Counted from the stretch's first letter, positions 12,577 to 24,109 are shown. The stretch: DNA of 64,000 bases from Meconema thalassinum (GCA_946902985.2 OX336389.2:979846482-979910481), one strand, 5' to 3'. Program-made: numbers and translations. Notes: generated from the letters alone by a model not told the origin.

Positions 12577-13107
12577 CAAAGAAAAGGAAAAATACTCGTA
12601 GTGTTGGTATCATTTAACGGTATTAATTGACGTCGTCCACCTCTGGAGTATTATCAAGGTTTGAATTAGTAAGGAATGTAGCCTAATAATCGGAAAAGTA
12701 CAACAGTGGATTCCAACTTTAGCTCCCTGGTATTCACATTTTGCATTTTCTTTATTTTACATGATTTTCACATTACGCTATCGGACGTCCTAATTTAAAA
12801 GTTATTATTGATTTTCTGTAGAATAAAACGGCTGAAATATACAGCCATACGATCGGGTGTCCAAAGCATTCGGTAAAACTCACCCCGAAGCGTTTCTTAG
12901 AGAAATGTACGTGTTCGGTTAGTGTTGAGACCGCATCTCCGGCCGCAGAACCCACCAGCCGCCACTGGAGGCAAGGCTGTTATCTTTCTCCCTTACTGTT
13001 TTTTTTTTTATATCAATCATTTGGAGGTATCAACCCACACTGTTTTCCCCTATCCTGACCCATCAGCAGGATCCATGCCCGACCTCAGCAGTGGAAAGAA
13101 TCAGAGT
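12577..13107. other. Spacer between two hAT copies, nothing recognised
   Basis: About 530 bp between the 8-bp duplication of the first hAT copy and that of the second. Short ORFs on both strands have no known motifs. Confidence 0.5.
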
Positions 13108-13731
13108 GCCTGGGTCAGTGGCGTAGCCAGGGCCCCCCCCCCCCCCCCCCAAAAAAAAAAAACAGAAATCGGGGTGGGCATGAGCCTTTACATTTTCCAA
13201 CGGCTCGAACAAATTTAGAACCTACAACGAAATGTTAAATACCGTACAGTAAATGCAATGACAAAGAATGTACTAACACTCTGAGCACGGCCAGACATCA
13301 TTTTCCGTGCCTGCACTGCTTGAAAGAGCTGAAATAACAGGGTACCAATTAGGATTGTGACGTGAAGGGATTTTCCAAGTAGGCCTACAGTACGGGCCTC
13401 AGTACTGGGGATACAACCAGGTGATTGAGACAAAAGTCTGCCAAGAGATTAGGATTGCCAATTAGCAAAAGACCTCTCTGCAGGGGGCCAGTTATAGCTC
13501 GTCTGCTTACACTCTCTTGTCAGCTCTTAATTACCATTTCCTAGAAATAGCAGTGTTCAATAATGGCTACAATACTGACGCTGCGTGGTTATTGTCACCA
13601 TTGTCGGGATTTACGGCGGTTTTTTGTCTATGCGAGAGGCGATATACAGTCTGTTAGTGGTGGTGTTGGAAGAGTCGCAAGTTCTTTGATAGTTGCTCTT
13701 TTCTTTTTGTCACATTAGCGAGTGTTTAAAA

Positions 13732-13776
13732 ATGGACCGCTTTGCCATAAAGAAGCCAAAATTGGATAAATCTTCG
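13732..13776 (+). pseudogene. Possible first coding exon of hAT transposase
   Basis: ATG followed by 15 codons (MDRFAIKKPKLDKSS) running exactly into a consensus 5' splice site, GTAAGT at 13777. The short basic start beginning MDRF is what many TTF-finger hAT transposases and ZMYM1-like proteins show (family knowledge; inference here). No downstream exon with the TTF finger or the catalytic domain was found within the remaining hAT sequence, which insertions and deletions have gutted. Confidence 0.4.
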
Positions 13777-13962
13777 GTAAGTTAACGCAAGTTTTTATTG
13801 TTATGTGTAGCAAACTGAGGCCCGCATTTCATTATATAGGTACAGCTTTTACAAATAATTTTCTCTGCACGAGAAAGACGTATCGCTCACTGATAGAATG
13901 TAAAGTTATTCGATTTGTTTTAAAAGGTTCGTATTAAATTATTATTATTATTTAAAGTGTAT

Positions 13963-14298
13963 CAGAGCCTCCGTGGCTTAGGCGGCAGCACGCCGGCCTC
14001 TCACCGCTGGGTCCGTGGTTCAAATCCAGGTCACTCCATGTGAGATTTGTACTAGACAAAGCGGAGGCAGAAAGGTTTTCCTCCGGGTGCTCTGGTTTTC
14101 CCGGTCACAATTTCATTCCAGCAACACTCTCCACTATCATTTCATTTCATCTGTCATTCATTTAATCATTGCTCCAAGGGAGTGCGACAGGCTTCGGCAG
14201 CCGGCACAGATCATATCTTCGCCGCTTCATTCATTCAATTCCCTGACCCGGGCGGTCGACTGCGGGTCGACTGGAAGCAGGCTGTGGATTTTCATTTC
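13963..14298 (+). mobile_element. tRNA-derived SINE, complete, with 13-bp duplication
   Basis: The head resembles a tRNA: a TGGCTTAGGCGGC A box followed by GTGGTTCAAATCC, a B box. A body of about 240 bp follows, ending in an ATTTCATTTCATTT-like tail. The 13-bp duplication ATTTAAAGTGTAT flanks it at 13950-13962 and 14299-14311. It is transcribed by RNA polymerase III and mobilised by a LINE (family knowledge). It inserted into the hAT copy. Confidence 0.85.
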
Positions 14299-15487
14299 AT
14301 TTAAAGTGTATTACAGTTTCCTCTGAATAAGAATAATAAACAAGCATGAGGTCCACAGCGACCGTTAGACTTACCTTAAAACAGCGCTGTTTAAATTAGA
14401 CGAACAATAATAGACCTAAAAGTGTTGCAACATACCTTCTTTATGGGTGTATTCTCTGTTCTGCAACTATTTATGACATAATTATTCTCTATCGTGCATT
14501 CTACCTGTTATTTAATCCTGATGGCTTTTTTTGTGGGGGGGGGGGGGGCGGATTTATTCAATTGACTAAAATCATTTCTGGTAAATAAACTATTTAAAAA
14601 ACACCAAGGCAAAGTAGGCTACGGTATTAATGGAAAGAACATTTTGAACTGAAACGCGTGAATTAGTCATAATAGCAGTATTCTGATAACTGATAATTGA
14701 AAATCTGAGCGACAGAGACAAATGTAAATACTGATACAGCTGTGAGCTACTTCAAAACAGAAAGCAACAAAGGGCGGAATTCAGACAGTCATGAATAGAC
14801 TGAAGAGTTTTGCCGAAGCAAAAAATGAACCCTAAAGAACTTCGTAACAATCGCAATTGAGACACGTGTTCCTTCAACTTTCTCATACCACGCAGCCGAG
14901 ATACATGGCCAGATTAGAATGTTGCCCATGCCGACAACAATGATGCCGCCTTGCTTCAATTGCTTTTGCAACGACAGCAGCTTTTATTTCTCCTTTGCAC
15001 CCGCTTCGGGTTAAACATCTCGGTATTAGCATTTCTGACCCCACTGTCTTACCAACATTCCTCACCTTCTTTAGGCGCGCCCCACAGGCCCAGCGCCCTG
15101 GCACTTGACCCCTATTTTCCCCTCACTCTAGTTGTGGCCCTGCTTAAAACTGTAGGCGGTGTTGGGGTTAGTCTTATGTAGTTCGCGAACGAACTAGTTC
15201 GGAAGAGCGGGTCCCACAGACGAACTACCGAACTAGTTCCCAGATCCCTCGCTTGTTAGTTCGTTCGATCTTTTTCCGCTGACTGACTTTTAACAGCGCG
15301 AGAGCGCGGGTCCGCCGTAGCTCGTCACGTCCCCACTCATTGCACAATCACATGCCCTTTGTTTCGTTCAGTCAGTTCAGTTGATTGAGTGTATCTATTG
15401 TTAGTGGCAAGATTGTCAAGTTTTGGCGCGGCGATTGTTCAATGTTGGTTTATAATAATAACAGTAGCCTATAATACACTACTAGTG

Positions 15488-16507
15488 CTTACACGCTTGA
15501 CCATAAAATCCTCCTTACAAAACTAAATCAATATGGTATTAGAGGTCTAGCTAATAAATGGATAGAGTCTTACTTAACAAGTCGTAAACAAATTTTAAGC
15601 TTGAGACACAAGGCTGATGGAACCAAATTACTTAATGAAACATTGTCCAATGAGGGAATTATTCAATTTGGAGCACTCCAGGGATCGGTTTTGGGCCCAC
15701 TACCCTTTCTTCTATATATCAATGATATAACACAGAACGTTTATTCACATAAGGTAATTTTGTTTGCGGACGATATAACACTCGTAATAAAAGGTGAAAC
15801 TAAACAGGTCTTACAGCAGTCTGCTGACTCCGTTACAGAAGAGTGAACCAAATGGTCACAAGATAATCACCTCATAATAAACTATAAAAAAAACAGTATG
15901 TCTAAATTTCCACACTATACAGAATAGGAATCCTGCGAAGCCCAATATAACATTAAATGGTCATCAAATAGAAAATAAATCAGAAACAAAGTTTTTAGGA
16001 CTATGGATACAACATGACTTGAAATGGAATAAACATATACAATATCTGAATACTAAACTGAACTCGATGTGCTTTGCGTTACGTATTTTGAAAACCTGCA
16101 GTAGCATGCACACATTAAGAAATACTTATTTTGCTTATTTTCATTCATACTTAAGATATGGGGTCATATTTTGGGGTATGTCGCCAGATGTACTAAGCAC
16201 GTTTAGGATACAAAAGAGAGCGATTAGGATTATGGCAAATGTAAACACTAGAGAATCATGTAGACCTCTGTTTAAAGATTTAAACATTCTCCCACTGCCC
16301 TGCATATATATCTTTGAAAGTTTTTTTTTAAAGAATGTAATGAATAAAGGTGTTTTTCTTAAAACAAACAATGATGTTCATAGGCATAACACAAGAAAAA
16401 ATCAAAACATTCATATTTCACACACACACACACACACACAAGCATATATCAAAAAGGAACTTTTCACACAGGAGTTAAATTATACAATAAACTACCCCAG
16501 TATATAA
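15488..16507 (+). pseudogene. LINE reverse transcriptase, C-terminal half, broken
   Basis: Open from the truncation to a stop at 15844, with LQGSVLGPLPFLLYIND (RT motif) and LFADDITLVI (catalytic FADD box). After the stop and a frame change, 16019-16507 encodes the thumb and tail region (WNKHIQYLNTKLNS, RIQKRAIRIM). A CA microsatellite at 16420-16440 lies inside the open frame and translates to a His-Thr run. The N-terminal RT and endonuclease are missing. It cannot encode an active protein. Confidence 0.8.
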
Positions 16508-16913
16508 AACTAGCCCCAAAAATAAAAACCTTTGATAGAATGTTGAATGCTTATCTGCAGTGCCATTGCTTTTACTCTGTAGTTGAATATCTTAGCGTAT
16601 AGGAGCGATGAAATTTATAATTATATTTTACTTTTCTATTTTAATTGTAATACCTAGCTGTAAGTTGTGGTATTTATAGAATTAAATTTTCATATTGTGA
16701 TAATAGAGTAAGGTGTAAATAGTTGTCCAATAAGATTGTATCTCTTAAGATCTGTTATTATAATAAGTTATAAATAGTTATAGTATTAGTAATATATACC
16801 TGTTAGTTCTTTTATTTTATAGATGTAAATTCTGACGTGTCCTATATCAAAAATGTATTGTATAAATGTAATTGATCAAATGGATTTAATAAAAATCTAA
16901 TCTAATCTAATCT
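15488..16913 (+). mobile_element. 5'-truncated jockey/CR1-type LINE with (TCTAA)n tail
   Basis: Begins inside the reverse transcriptase (LDHKILLTKLNQYGIRG) and runs to an AT-rich 3' UTR ending in a short TCTAA array at 16896-16913. A second, inverted copy of the same family ends the window (63235-64000), with a different tail. Microsatellite 3' tails instead of poly-A are typical of CR1/L2-like LINEs, although the RT itself resembles 'mobile element jockey' annotations. No flanking duplication was found. Confidence 0.75.
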
Positions 16914-17814
16914 AGGTAATAACTACCTTATATTTGTAACGTAATACAGTGGCGGTTCATAAATTGAAGTTACTGATAGTTAACTGATTTAGATGTGGGG
17001 ATAATTCCACAGTTTTATTTAACTTAGTCATTTTGGATTATTTGAAAATATGTTCAATTATTTAGAAAATCGGCGAACTGGATTAACATTACCATTTTAA
17101 TGAACTGGTTGATATTTATTTTTCTCGATACATGGTGATACAACTACTTTTACCTGTTTTTAAGAAATGAACATTATGACGACGATTCACAAAGAAAGGC
17201 GAACTTCTATGGACAAAAACTCTGAACTAAAAAACCTATTCCTCCCATTCATGCCATAAAGATAATGTACCCAACGGTTTCAGAGCAGCCAAATAATGAA
17301 TATCACGAAGCAAGCAAGAAATGAAACGAAAATTCCCGGGGGGGGGGGGGGGTTCGCTTATCATCACCTAGTGACAAGTAGGAAATGGAATCGGATGGTG
17401 ACGCGCCGATATAAGCGAAAAATGATGATGATGATAATTGTTGTTTTAAGGGGCCTAACATCTAGGTTATCGGCCCCACGCGAGAAAAAAAATAAAGAGA
17501 ATAATAAGTGTATGCTTCTACGAACACATCGTCCATACTGTTATTCTTTTAGGTACGGTACGGTATTTCACTAATGACAACCAAATGACGACTTTTGGCT
17601 TTATAAACAATAGAAAGAGAAGTTTTCTCAGAAGGAAAGACAAGGACCCTAATTAAAAGGATGGCCAACAATAGAGTGAGATGGAAGAAGTTTGTAGCTA
17701 CCCTATGTTCCTACAAGGAATAAAAGGAAATAAGGAAGGAATAAGGAATTTCACTAATGTTTCAATACTCATATTTTTGTATTTTTTAATCTACGAATAT
17801 CAAAATGTAAAACA
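16914..17814. other. Interior of the hAT-like element, no gene
   Basis: About 900 bp without a coding signal. A segment around 17430-17490 (GGGGCCTAACATC, TCGGCCCC) looks like the degenerate end of a dispersed repeat. A run of G lies at 17339-17352. Nothing else is supported. Confidence 0.4.
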
Positions 17815-17820
17815 ACATTA

Positions 17821-18065
17821 GTAGTGGTTTGTAGGGGTTCTGGCCCCTCCTCCTCCTCACCCTCCTCACAAGATGGCGGCGGCCCGATATCTCTCGAACG
17901 CATGGTCGGATTTTGACAAATGAGGTGTCATTGAACTCGGGCTGATACCCCCTTTCCAATGGACAACATATTTCCACCCCAAAATAAAACCTACCCCTAC
18001 TAGGGGGAGAAATTGTAATTTTTTAGAGAATCTCTCTTTCCAAGTGCAACATGTGAGAGTTTGAA
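17821..18065. repeat. Left terminal region of the palindromic element
   Basis: Begins GTAGTGGTTTGTAGGGG; the right end reads GATTAGTGGTTTTGTAGGGG inverted. It contains a TCC-rich stretch and a block that also occurs, diverged, at about 56750-56880 and 57150-57240 (shared ACAAATGAGGTGTC and AATAAAACCTACCC). That recurrence marks it as a family-specific end. The mirror copy is about 32879-33126. Confidence 0.65.
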
Positions 18066-18176
18066 TGCCAATATGGAATGAAACGTTGTTCTACATAAAG
18101 TGCATATGTTCGGTGGAAAGTCACTATGAATTAGCATGCCCACTCATGGCTTTTGAAGAGGGTGGGGGAGCGGTTC

Positions 18177-18391
18177 CCTGTGGACGGGTCCTTGTTGACA
18201 GGTCCCTGTGGACGGGTCATTGTTGCCGGGTCATTGTTGACGAGTCCCTGTGGACGAGTCCTTGTGGACAGGTCCTTGTGGACGAGTCCCTGTTGACAGG
18301 TCCTTGTGGACGAGTCCTTGTGGATGAGTCCTTGTTGATGAGTCCCTTTGGACTGATCCCTTTGGACCGCTTCCTACGGACTGGCTCATGA
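18177..18391. repeat. Subterminal minisatellite, left arm
   Basis: Imperfect tandem units of about 14-15 bp with core GACGGGTCC/TTGTTGAC/CCTGTGG, ending at CTTCCTACGGACTGGCTC. The same array occurs inverted at 32583-32770, about two units shorter, and a few units recur at the centre of the palindrome (25447-25490 and 25540-25578). Confidence 0.75.
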
Positions 18392-18645
18392 ATTTATTTA
18401 AATTATGTCAAAGGGCCTAACTACATTTTGCGTGTGTTGAACTGATGTTGTTCCCCAGTCTCCACTACTATAATAGGATAACGATATGAAAGGAAAGTGG
18501 CGAAATACATGTGAACATACGAGGGATCTAACTTGGTGGATGGATGTGTTCTAACGAGTCATTTGTAGTTGAAAGAGAACAATAAATGTTCTTAAGATGT
18601 TAAAACTATGGAGATGGTACGTGTAGTAAGACGTCTTGTTATTTC

Positions 18646-18954
18646 CTGTGTGTCATATTACAGACATGGCAGAGAGCGCGCAGATCTGTTGCTATGACTA
18701 ACGCTGCAGTAATTTGAAACCGCAAGTGTTCATGAAGACAATGGGTGATGATCATGCAAAGGTAGCAGTTATTGGATATTACACAGGTGTTCCTTCCGGT
18801 GTCATGTTGCTGACATGGCAGAGAGCACACACTGCTGTTACTATGACTGACGCTGCAGTAATTTGAAACCCCAGGTGTTGATCAAGACAATGGGTGATTA
18901 TCATGCAAAGTCAGCAGTTATTGGATACCACACAGGTGTTCCTAGTGTACTTTG
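18646..18954. repeat. Tandem duplication of about 155 bp in the left arm
   Basis: Two adjacent copies share ACATGGCAGAGAGC, GCTGCAGTAATTTGAAACC and ACACAGGTGTTCCT with scattered differences. The mirror arm has the same pair at about 32018-32330. Function unknown; it lies upstream of the TATA box of the polymerase transcription unit. Confidence 0.65.
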
Positions 18955-19024
18955 GACTCTCAGCTGTATTGGGAAAGGAATTGCAATGATCTGCAAAACA
19001 CTGCTGACACGAGTGATGAGAGTT

Positions 19025-19063
19025 TATATAAGAGAGGTGTCATATATTTCCCTACTGTCAGTC
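19025..19063 (+). promoter_or_regulatory. Putative TATA box and arthropod initiator
   Basis: TATATAAG at 19025-19032 is followed by TCAGTC at 19058-19063, a match to the arthropod initiator consensus, with the A at 19060 about 35 bp from the TATA. A clear donor site follows at 19157. Together they suggest the start of the C2H2-PolB transcript in the left arm; the mirror copy is near 31909-31946. Confidence 0.5.
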
Positions 19064-19156
19064 TTGATTACTCGCTTTGAGTGAACAGTGCTCAATTACT
19101 GCTCAAGAGTTGTAAAAAAGCATTTTTGGTAGAAAATCATTAAATTATTTTGCAAG

Positions 19157-19996
19157 GTAAGTACTTATTATTAATGGATTGTAGTATTTTATTACTAATT
19201 AATGTTGAAGTTATTGATTGGAATGTATTTATTGATTAATTGATTGATTGATTTGTTTACAGATAATTGGGTACCTGTAGGTTACTAGATTCCTACAATC
19301 TGTTCATTCAGTGGCAGCAGTTGATAAATTATAAAAAGGAAAGTGCCCCTCTAATAACTTTTAAACAGTTAGAGTGATATTTTCCAATGTTCACCACTAC
19401 ATGTTAGTGTAAATGGTATATTTGGCAGTCAAAAGTTGGAACTACTTGACCATGGTGTGTAAAGCTAATTTTGTAGGTTAGATTTTGATTACCGCTCTAT
19501 TAAGTCTGAATGTTCATTGCTAGGTGTCAGTGTCAGAGGGAATATTTAAAGACTTAACCTCAGTTCACCTAACATAACCTAACTTTACCTAACTTAACCT
19601 TATCATGTGACATGTTTTACATGTTTAAACTTGTTTTAAGACTGGCTATGACGTCACACTTAGCTCACTTCACTGTTGATCGCTGGTTTCTATCACGTGA
19701 CATGTTCTACAAGTTTAGACTTGCTTCAAGACTGGCTATGACGTCACACTTAGCTCACTTAACTGGCGACCGCTGGTTTCTACCACTCTATCAAGTTCCA
19801 ATGTTCACCGCTAGGTCTCAGTGACAGTGGTATATAGTAACCCCCAGTTAGAACTACATGAAGTTAGACTTGCTAGGAGTTCACAGATGATCGATTTAAA
19901 TACCCTACTATAACCATTGACTGGAATATAATTAAACTATTTATATTGTACTTTGTTTTATCATTTATTAACATTTATGATTTCTTTCTTTTATAG
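19157..19996 (+). other. Putative leader intron of the C2H2-PolB gene
   Basis: The donor AAG|GTAAGT at 19157 is a perfect consensus. The acceptor, a pyrimidine-rich run ending TTTTATAG at 19996, lies 21 bp before the ATG at 20018. The exon upstream (about 19060-19156) has no start codon context that fits a coding role, so it would be an untranslated leader. Another AG (TTTACAG near 19262) could serve as an alternative acceptor. Confidence 0.45.
19555..19790. repeat. TTAGG-like stretch and 79-bp tandem pair
   Basis: CCTAAC/CTTAACC-type degenerate telomere-like units (19555-19605) precede two copies of a block of about 79 bp (CATGTTTTACATGTTTAAA / CATGTTCTACAAGTTTAGA, each ending ACTTAGCTCACTT). 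The mirror arm has only one, hybrid copy (31270-31370). Versions also occur near 60780-60870 and 61080-61160. Confidence 0.6.
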
Positions 19997-20017
19997 GTAA
20001 TTTCGAAAGTGATCATC

Positions 20018-20605
20018 ATGTTCGAGTGTGGTGACTGTAAGAAACAGTTCTCAAGACCTGACAACCTTCAACGACACGCAAATGCTAAACATGGCATTAA
20101 TATGTTTGTGTGCAGTCATTGTGCTACCACATTTAATAGACAAGATAATCTTGCACGTCACGTAAATTTAATGCATGTCAGTTCAGCACCATTTTCATGT
20201 TCAGTTTGTGAACTTGGTTTTTCTGCTGTAAAGCAATATCAATCCCACATGGTTGAAGTGCATGGAAAACAACAGGAATTGAAATCTGTAAAACCATCAA
20301 CTAGCACGGAACCTTTAAATGAATGTGATGCTCAAAAGCGTAAACGTTCTCAAGATTGTGAAAATAGTTGTGCAACAAAAAGAAAGAAGAATGGTGAACC
20401 TTCGATAACACATTGTGATGTATGTAATATTGATATACCTTTATCAATCATTCATGGACATTTACGTAGTATTCATCATAAAAATAACGCTTGTCATGAA
20501 AGAAATTCTGGAAATATTCAACAAATTGGTAGTGCTTTTAAAAGTCGAATTGCTAGTTATAGACTTCATAGTGAAGAAAAACTCAAAGTATTGAATAATT
20601 TTTAA
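20018..20605 (+). pseudogene. C2H2 zinc-finger protein, N-terminal part of the PolB gene (left arm)
   Basis: Starts at ATG 20018 just downstream of the acceptor site. Three standard C2H2 fingers follow (C-x2-C-x12-H-x4-H types beginning CGDC, CSHC and CSVC), then a basic Lys/Arg-rich linker and a fourth, weaker finger (CDVC). The C-terminal region (AFKSRIASYRLHSEE) recurs next to arthropod PolB ORFs as I know the family. The frame ends at a TAA in a short T run; homology continues at once in another frame from 20606. The same shift is present in the other arm. Likely role: DNA binding, perhaps at the element's repeats (inference). Not a host transcription factor, judging by its context. Confidence 0.75.
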
Positions 20606-20622
20606 GAAATGTTCAACCTAGT

Positions 20623-21231
20623 GTGTTTGGCTTGGTAGAAAATATTTTACTGGAGCATAAAACATTTAAAATGAATTTTGAACTTTTTGGACTCTATGTA
20701 AAAACTGGGAGTGAAGGTGAAATTACAGATATCAAATCTTTTAATACAAAAAACATAATTGTTAGCGAATCAACTAATATTAGTGATATATACCAAGATA
20801 TTTCAAGTGCTATCATTGTGAAGAGTGAAGAGTTTCAGGAAAGGGAGTCAGGCTGGGCGTTGGTTGAAGTACTTTATTTAGAAACCAACATGAATAAATA
20901 TAATCCCCTTCGAGCATCCTCATACATTGATTTGCCAGCATGGATCAAACGTAAGCATGCTTGTGTAAACGTTATGAATAATGATGACGCATGCTTTGCA
21001 TGGGCTGTAACCTCAGCTCTCCATCCAGCAGTGGGACATGTGGAGAGAACATCATCATATCCTCACTATTCCTCAGTGTTAGATTTAAAAGAAATGGAAT
21101 TTCCTATGGCGATAAAAGACATTAAACGTTTTGAAGAGCTGAACAATGTAAGTATTAATGTTTATGAAATTGAAAATAAGAGTATAGTTGGTCCTCTATA
21201 TTATACTCAGGAAAAAAGGATGCTCATGTAA
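20623..21231 (+). pseudogene. Cys/His domain (possible protease) upstream of PolB, left arm
   Basis: After a spacer, the segment DDACFAWAVTSALHP starts a domain conserved upstream of arthropod virus-like PolB. It is followed by a Tyr-rich loop (SSYPHYSS), EFPMAIKDIKRFEELNNV, and, in the intact mirror frame, a conserved NAHYC. A nucleophile-like Cys after an Asp pair and a late His resemble papain- or OTU-like proteases, but the assignment is inference only. In this arm an A run is one base shorter than in the other (about 21212), which shifts the frame and ends it early. Confidence 0.6.
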
Positions 21232-21335
21232 ATTTACTTTACATAACCGAAGGTGAAAATGCTCACTATTGTTGAATAAAACATTTATATAGACTTGTTG
21301 GTAGTCAACTATCAAAATACAAAGGTAAAAAGTGG

Positions 21336-23363
21336 TTGTGTGAAGGCTGTTTGCTCAATTTTACAAAAGAGGATCAACTATCACAACATCAAAAATGGGG
21401 GCGTAATCATGTTTGTACGGTATTACCGACTCCTAAAAATAACATTCTAAAATTTAAGGATTATGAGAAACAGCTTCGAGTACCATTTGTTATATATGCT
21501 GACTTTGAGGCTTTGCTAAAACCATTTAATACATGTTCATCGAATCCAGCCCAACCTTTCACCAACACTACTCACATTCATGAACCTTTTAGCTTTGTAT
21601 ATTATATTAAATGTAGTTATGATGACTCTTTAAATAAGTTTGAGCTCTATAGAGGACCTGATGCACCTAAAGTTTTTATGGAAAGGCTTGAGAAAGATGC
21701 CGTCCGTATATCCTCTATTTTAAATACGATCATTCCAATGGAGCCACTAACTTCATTAGAGCAAATGAATTTTGAAACTGAAACTAATTGTTTTATATGT
21801 GGTGAATGTTTATATACAGACAGGGTTCGCGATCATGACCTTTTAACAGGAAAACATCGTGGTGCTGCTCACCAAGAATGTAATTTAAATTATAGAGTAA
21901 GTAAATTCATTCCGGTCATTCTACACAACGGTAGCAAATACGATAACCACTTTATCGTTAAAGAATTTGGAGCTTCAGATGTGAAAATTGATGTGATTGC
22001 AAATAATAAGGAACAATACATATCGTTCACAAAATACATCAAAACTAGCAATAAAAAAAACATTAAACTGCGATTTTTAGATTCATTCCGCTTTATGTCG
22101 AGTAGTCTTGATAAGCTGGCTAGTAATTTAAAATCAGATCAGTTTCATGAAATTCAACGTGTCTTTCCTAAAGAAGATGATTTTAATTTGATTCGTCAAA
22201 AGGGTATATTCCCTTATGAATATATTAACTGTGTGGAACGTCTTGAGGAGTGTTCTTTACCACCGAAAGATGCATTTTACAGTTCCTTAAACACAAGTCA
22301 TATCAGTGATCAGGAATATTTACATGCACAACGTGTATGGGCACAATTTGACATTCAAACTTTAGGAGAATTTTCAGACATATATTTGAAGACAGATGTG
22401 TTATTATTAGCAGATGTTTTTGAAAATTTTCGGAATGTTTGTATGAAAACTTATGACCTTGATCCTTGTCAGTATTTCACAGCTCCTGGGTTAAGTTTCA
22501 GTTCAATGTTGAAAAAAACGAAAGTAAATTTAGAATTAATGACTGATATCGACATGATCAATTTTATAAAATCATCAATTCGAGGTGGATTAAGCCAATG
22601 TAGTGGACGGTACTCTAAAGCGAATAATAAATACATGCCTAGCTACAACCCTTGTGAAGAGTCAAAGTATATTGTCTACCTCGATGCAAATAACCAATAT
22701 GGTTGGGCTATGAGTCAATATCTACCACTGAAAAAATTTCGCTGGCTGACACAACCTGAAATTGATGTCTTACATGTTGACACTCTTAATGATAACGATG
22801 ATAAAGGATATATTTTAGAGGTAAATCTTGAGTACCCTAAAGAGTTACATGATGATCATAATGATTTACCATTTTGTCCTGAGAATATGAAATCTCCATA
22901 CATCACATCACGAACAAAAATATTAATTGCTAATGTAAATGATAAATGTAAATATGTAATACATTATCAAAACTTGGAACAGTGTCTACAGCATGGATTG
23001 AAATTAACTAAAATTCATCGCGTATTGCAATTTCATCAGTCAGCATGGCTCAAACCGTATATTGATCTAAACAATAATTTAAGAACACAGTCAACAAACG
23101 CGTTTGAAAAAGATTTGTATAAACTCATGAATAATAGTGTTTTTGGAAAAACTATGGAGAATGTTGATAAACGAGATGATGTAAAGCTGATAACAAAGTG
23201 GGAGAATGATGGTAAAAGGTATGGTGCGAGCAACTTAATAAGCAAGCCTAACTTTCATAGCTGTTCAATTATTCATGAGGATTTAGTTGTAATACAAATG
23301 AATCGTCTTAAAGTAACTTACAACAAACCCATATATGTGGGTTACACCATTCTGGAATTATGA
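21336..23363 (+). pseudogene. Family-B DNA polymerase, exonuclease and palm (left arm)
   Basis: 675 open codons. A Cys2-His finger (CEGCLLNF) leads in. Exo I is YADFEALL (residues 55-61), Exo II is NGSKYDNHF (198-206), Exo III is YLKTDVLLLAD (350-360). The pol motifs are YLDANNQYGWAM (448-459) and LYKLMNNSVFGKTMEN (593-608). An endonuclease-VII-like Zn/HNH segment (CFICGECL, then RDHDLLTGKHRGAAH, 152-184) sits between Exo I and Exo II; one expected His is Leu here. These motifs fit the protein-primed PolB group of Polintons, adintoviruses and bidnaviruses. It ends at a TGA shared with the other arm; the next ORF continues in the same frame. Confidence 0.85.
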
Positions 23364-23372
23364 AAAACACTT

Positions 23373-23924
23373 ATGTATGAATTTCACTATGATTATGTAA
23401 AGAAAAACTATCTTGATAATGCTAAATTACTCTACACAGACACAGATTCTTTTATTTATGAGTTTAAAACTGATGATTTTTACGAGGATATCAAAACTGA
23501 GCTAAATAGGTTTGATACAAGTGACTACCCCAAGGATAATATTTACTATTTACCTCTAGTAAACAAAAAGGTTCTTGGGAAATTTAAGGATGAATGTGCT
23601 GGTGTTATTATAGACACCTTTGTAGGCACAAAATCTAAATCATACAGCTATATGACAATTGATGATGTAGTAGTAAAAAAATTAAAAGGAGTGAAAAAGA
23701 ATGTTGTTAGTAAAGAGTTAGATATAAGTGATTATAAAAACTGTATAGTTAGTAACCCACCTGTATTATATAAGAAAATGTGTGTATTTAAAAGTAAAAA
23801 TCATCAGCTACATACCAATTTGTTGAACAAAGTTGCTTTAAGTAATGAAGACAACAAACGATTCATTATACCCAACACATTTGTTACTCTTGCTTGGGGA
23901 AACAGTCGCATTGACAACTATTAA
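23373..23924 (+). pseudogene. Family-B DNA polymerase, C-terminal part (left arm)
   Basis: Same frame as the preceding ORF, separated only by the TGA at 23361-23363. It holds the second catalytic motif, LLYTDTDSFIYEF (DTDS), and the thumb, ending at TAA 23924 with VTLAWGNSRIDNY. Together with the preceding ORF it covers the full exonuclease-polymerase arrangement of this family. An AT-rich tail follows. Not functional as it stands. Confidence 0.85.
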
Positions 23925-24109
23925 TTTACTTAAGTCTAATGATCACTATATTGTAATATTTGTAGTGTGTTTTATATTGTAATATTTTTTGTAAAATCTG
24001 TAAATAGAATGTATAATGTTAGGCTACAGTAGTTTAGTAATAATAAGATAAGTAATACATTTTAGTGTAAAATGTTTGCTTTTGTATATTACGAAAAAGA
24101 TTTTAAAAA

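Noticed and set aside
13980..14040. tRNA gene from A and B boxes (also near 33470, 34630, 46240, 62940)
   Set aside because: No complete cloverleaf; the boxes belong to SINE heads with bodies and flanking duplications.
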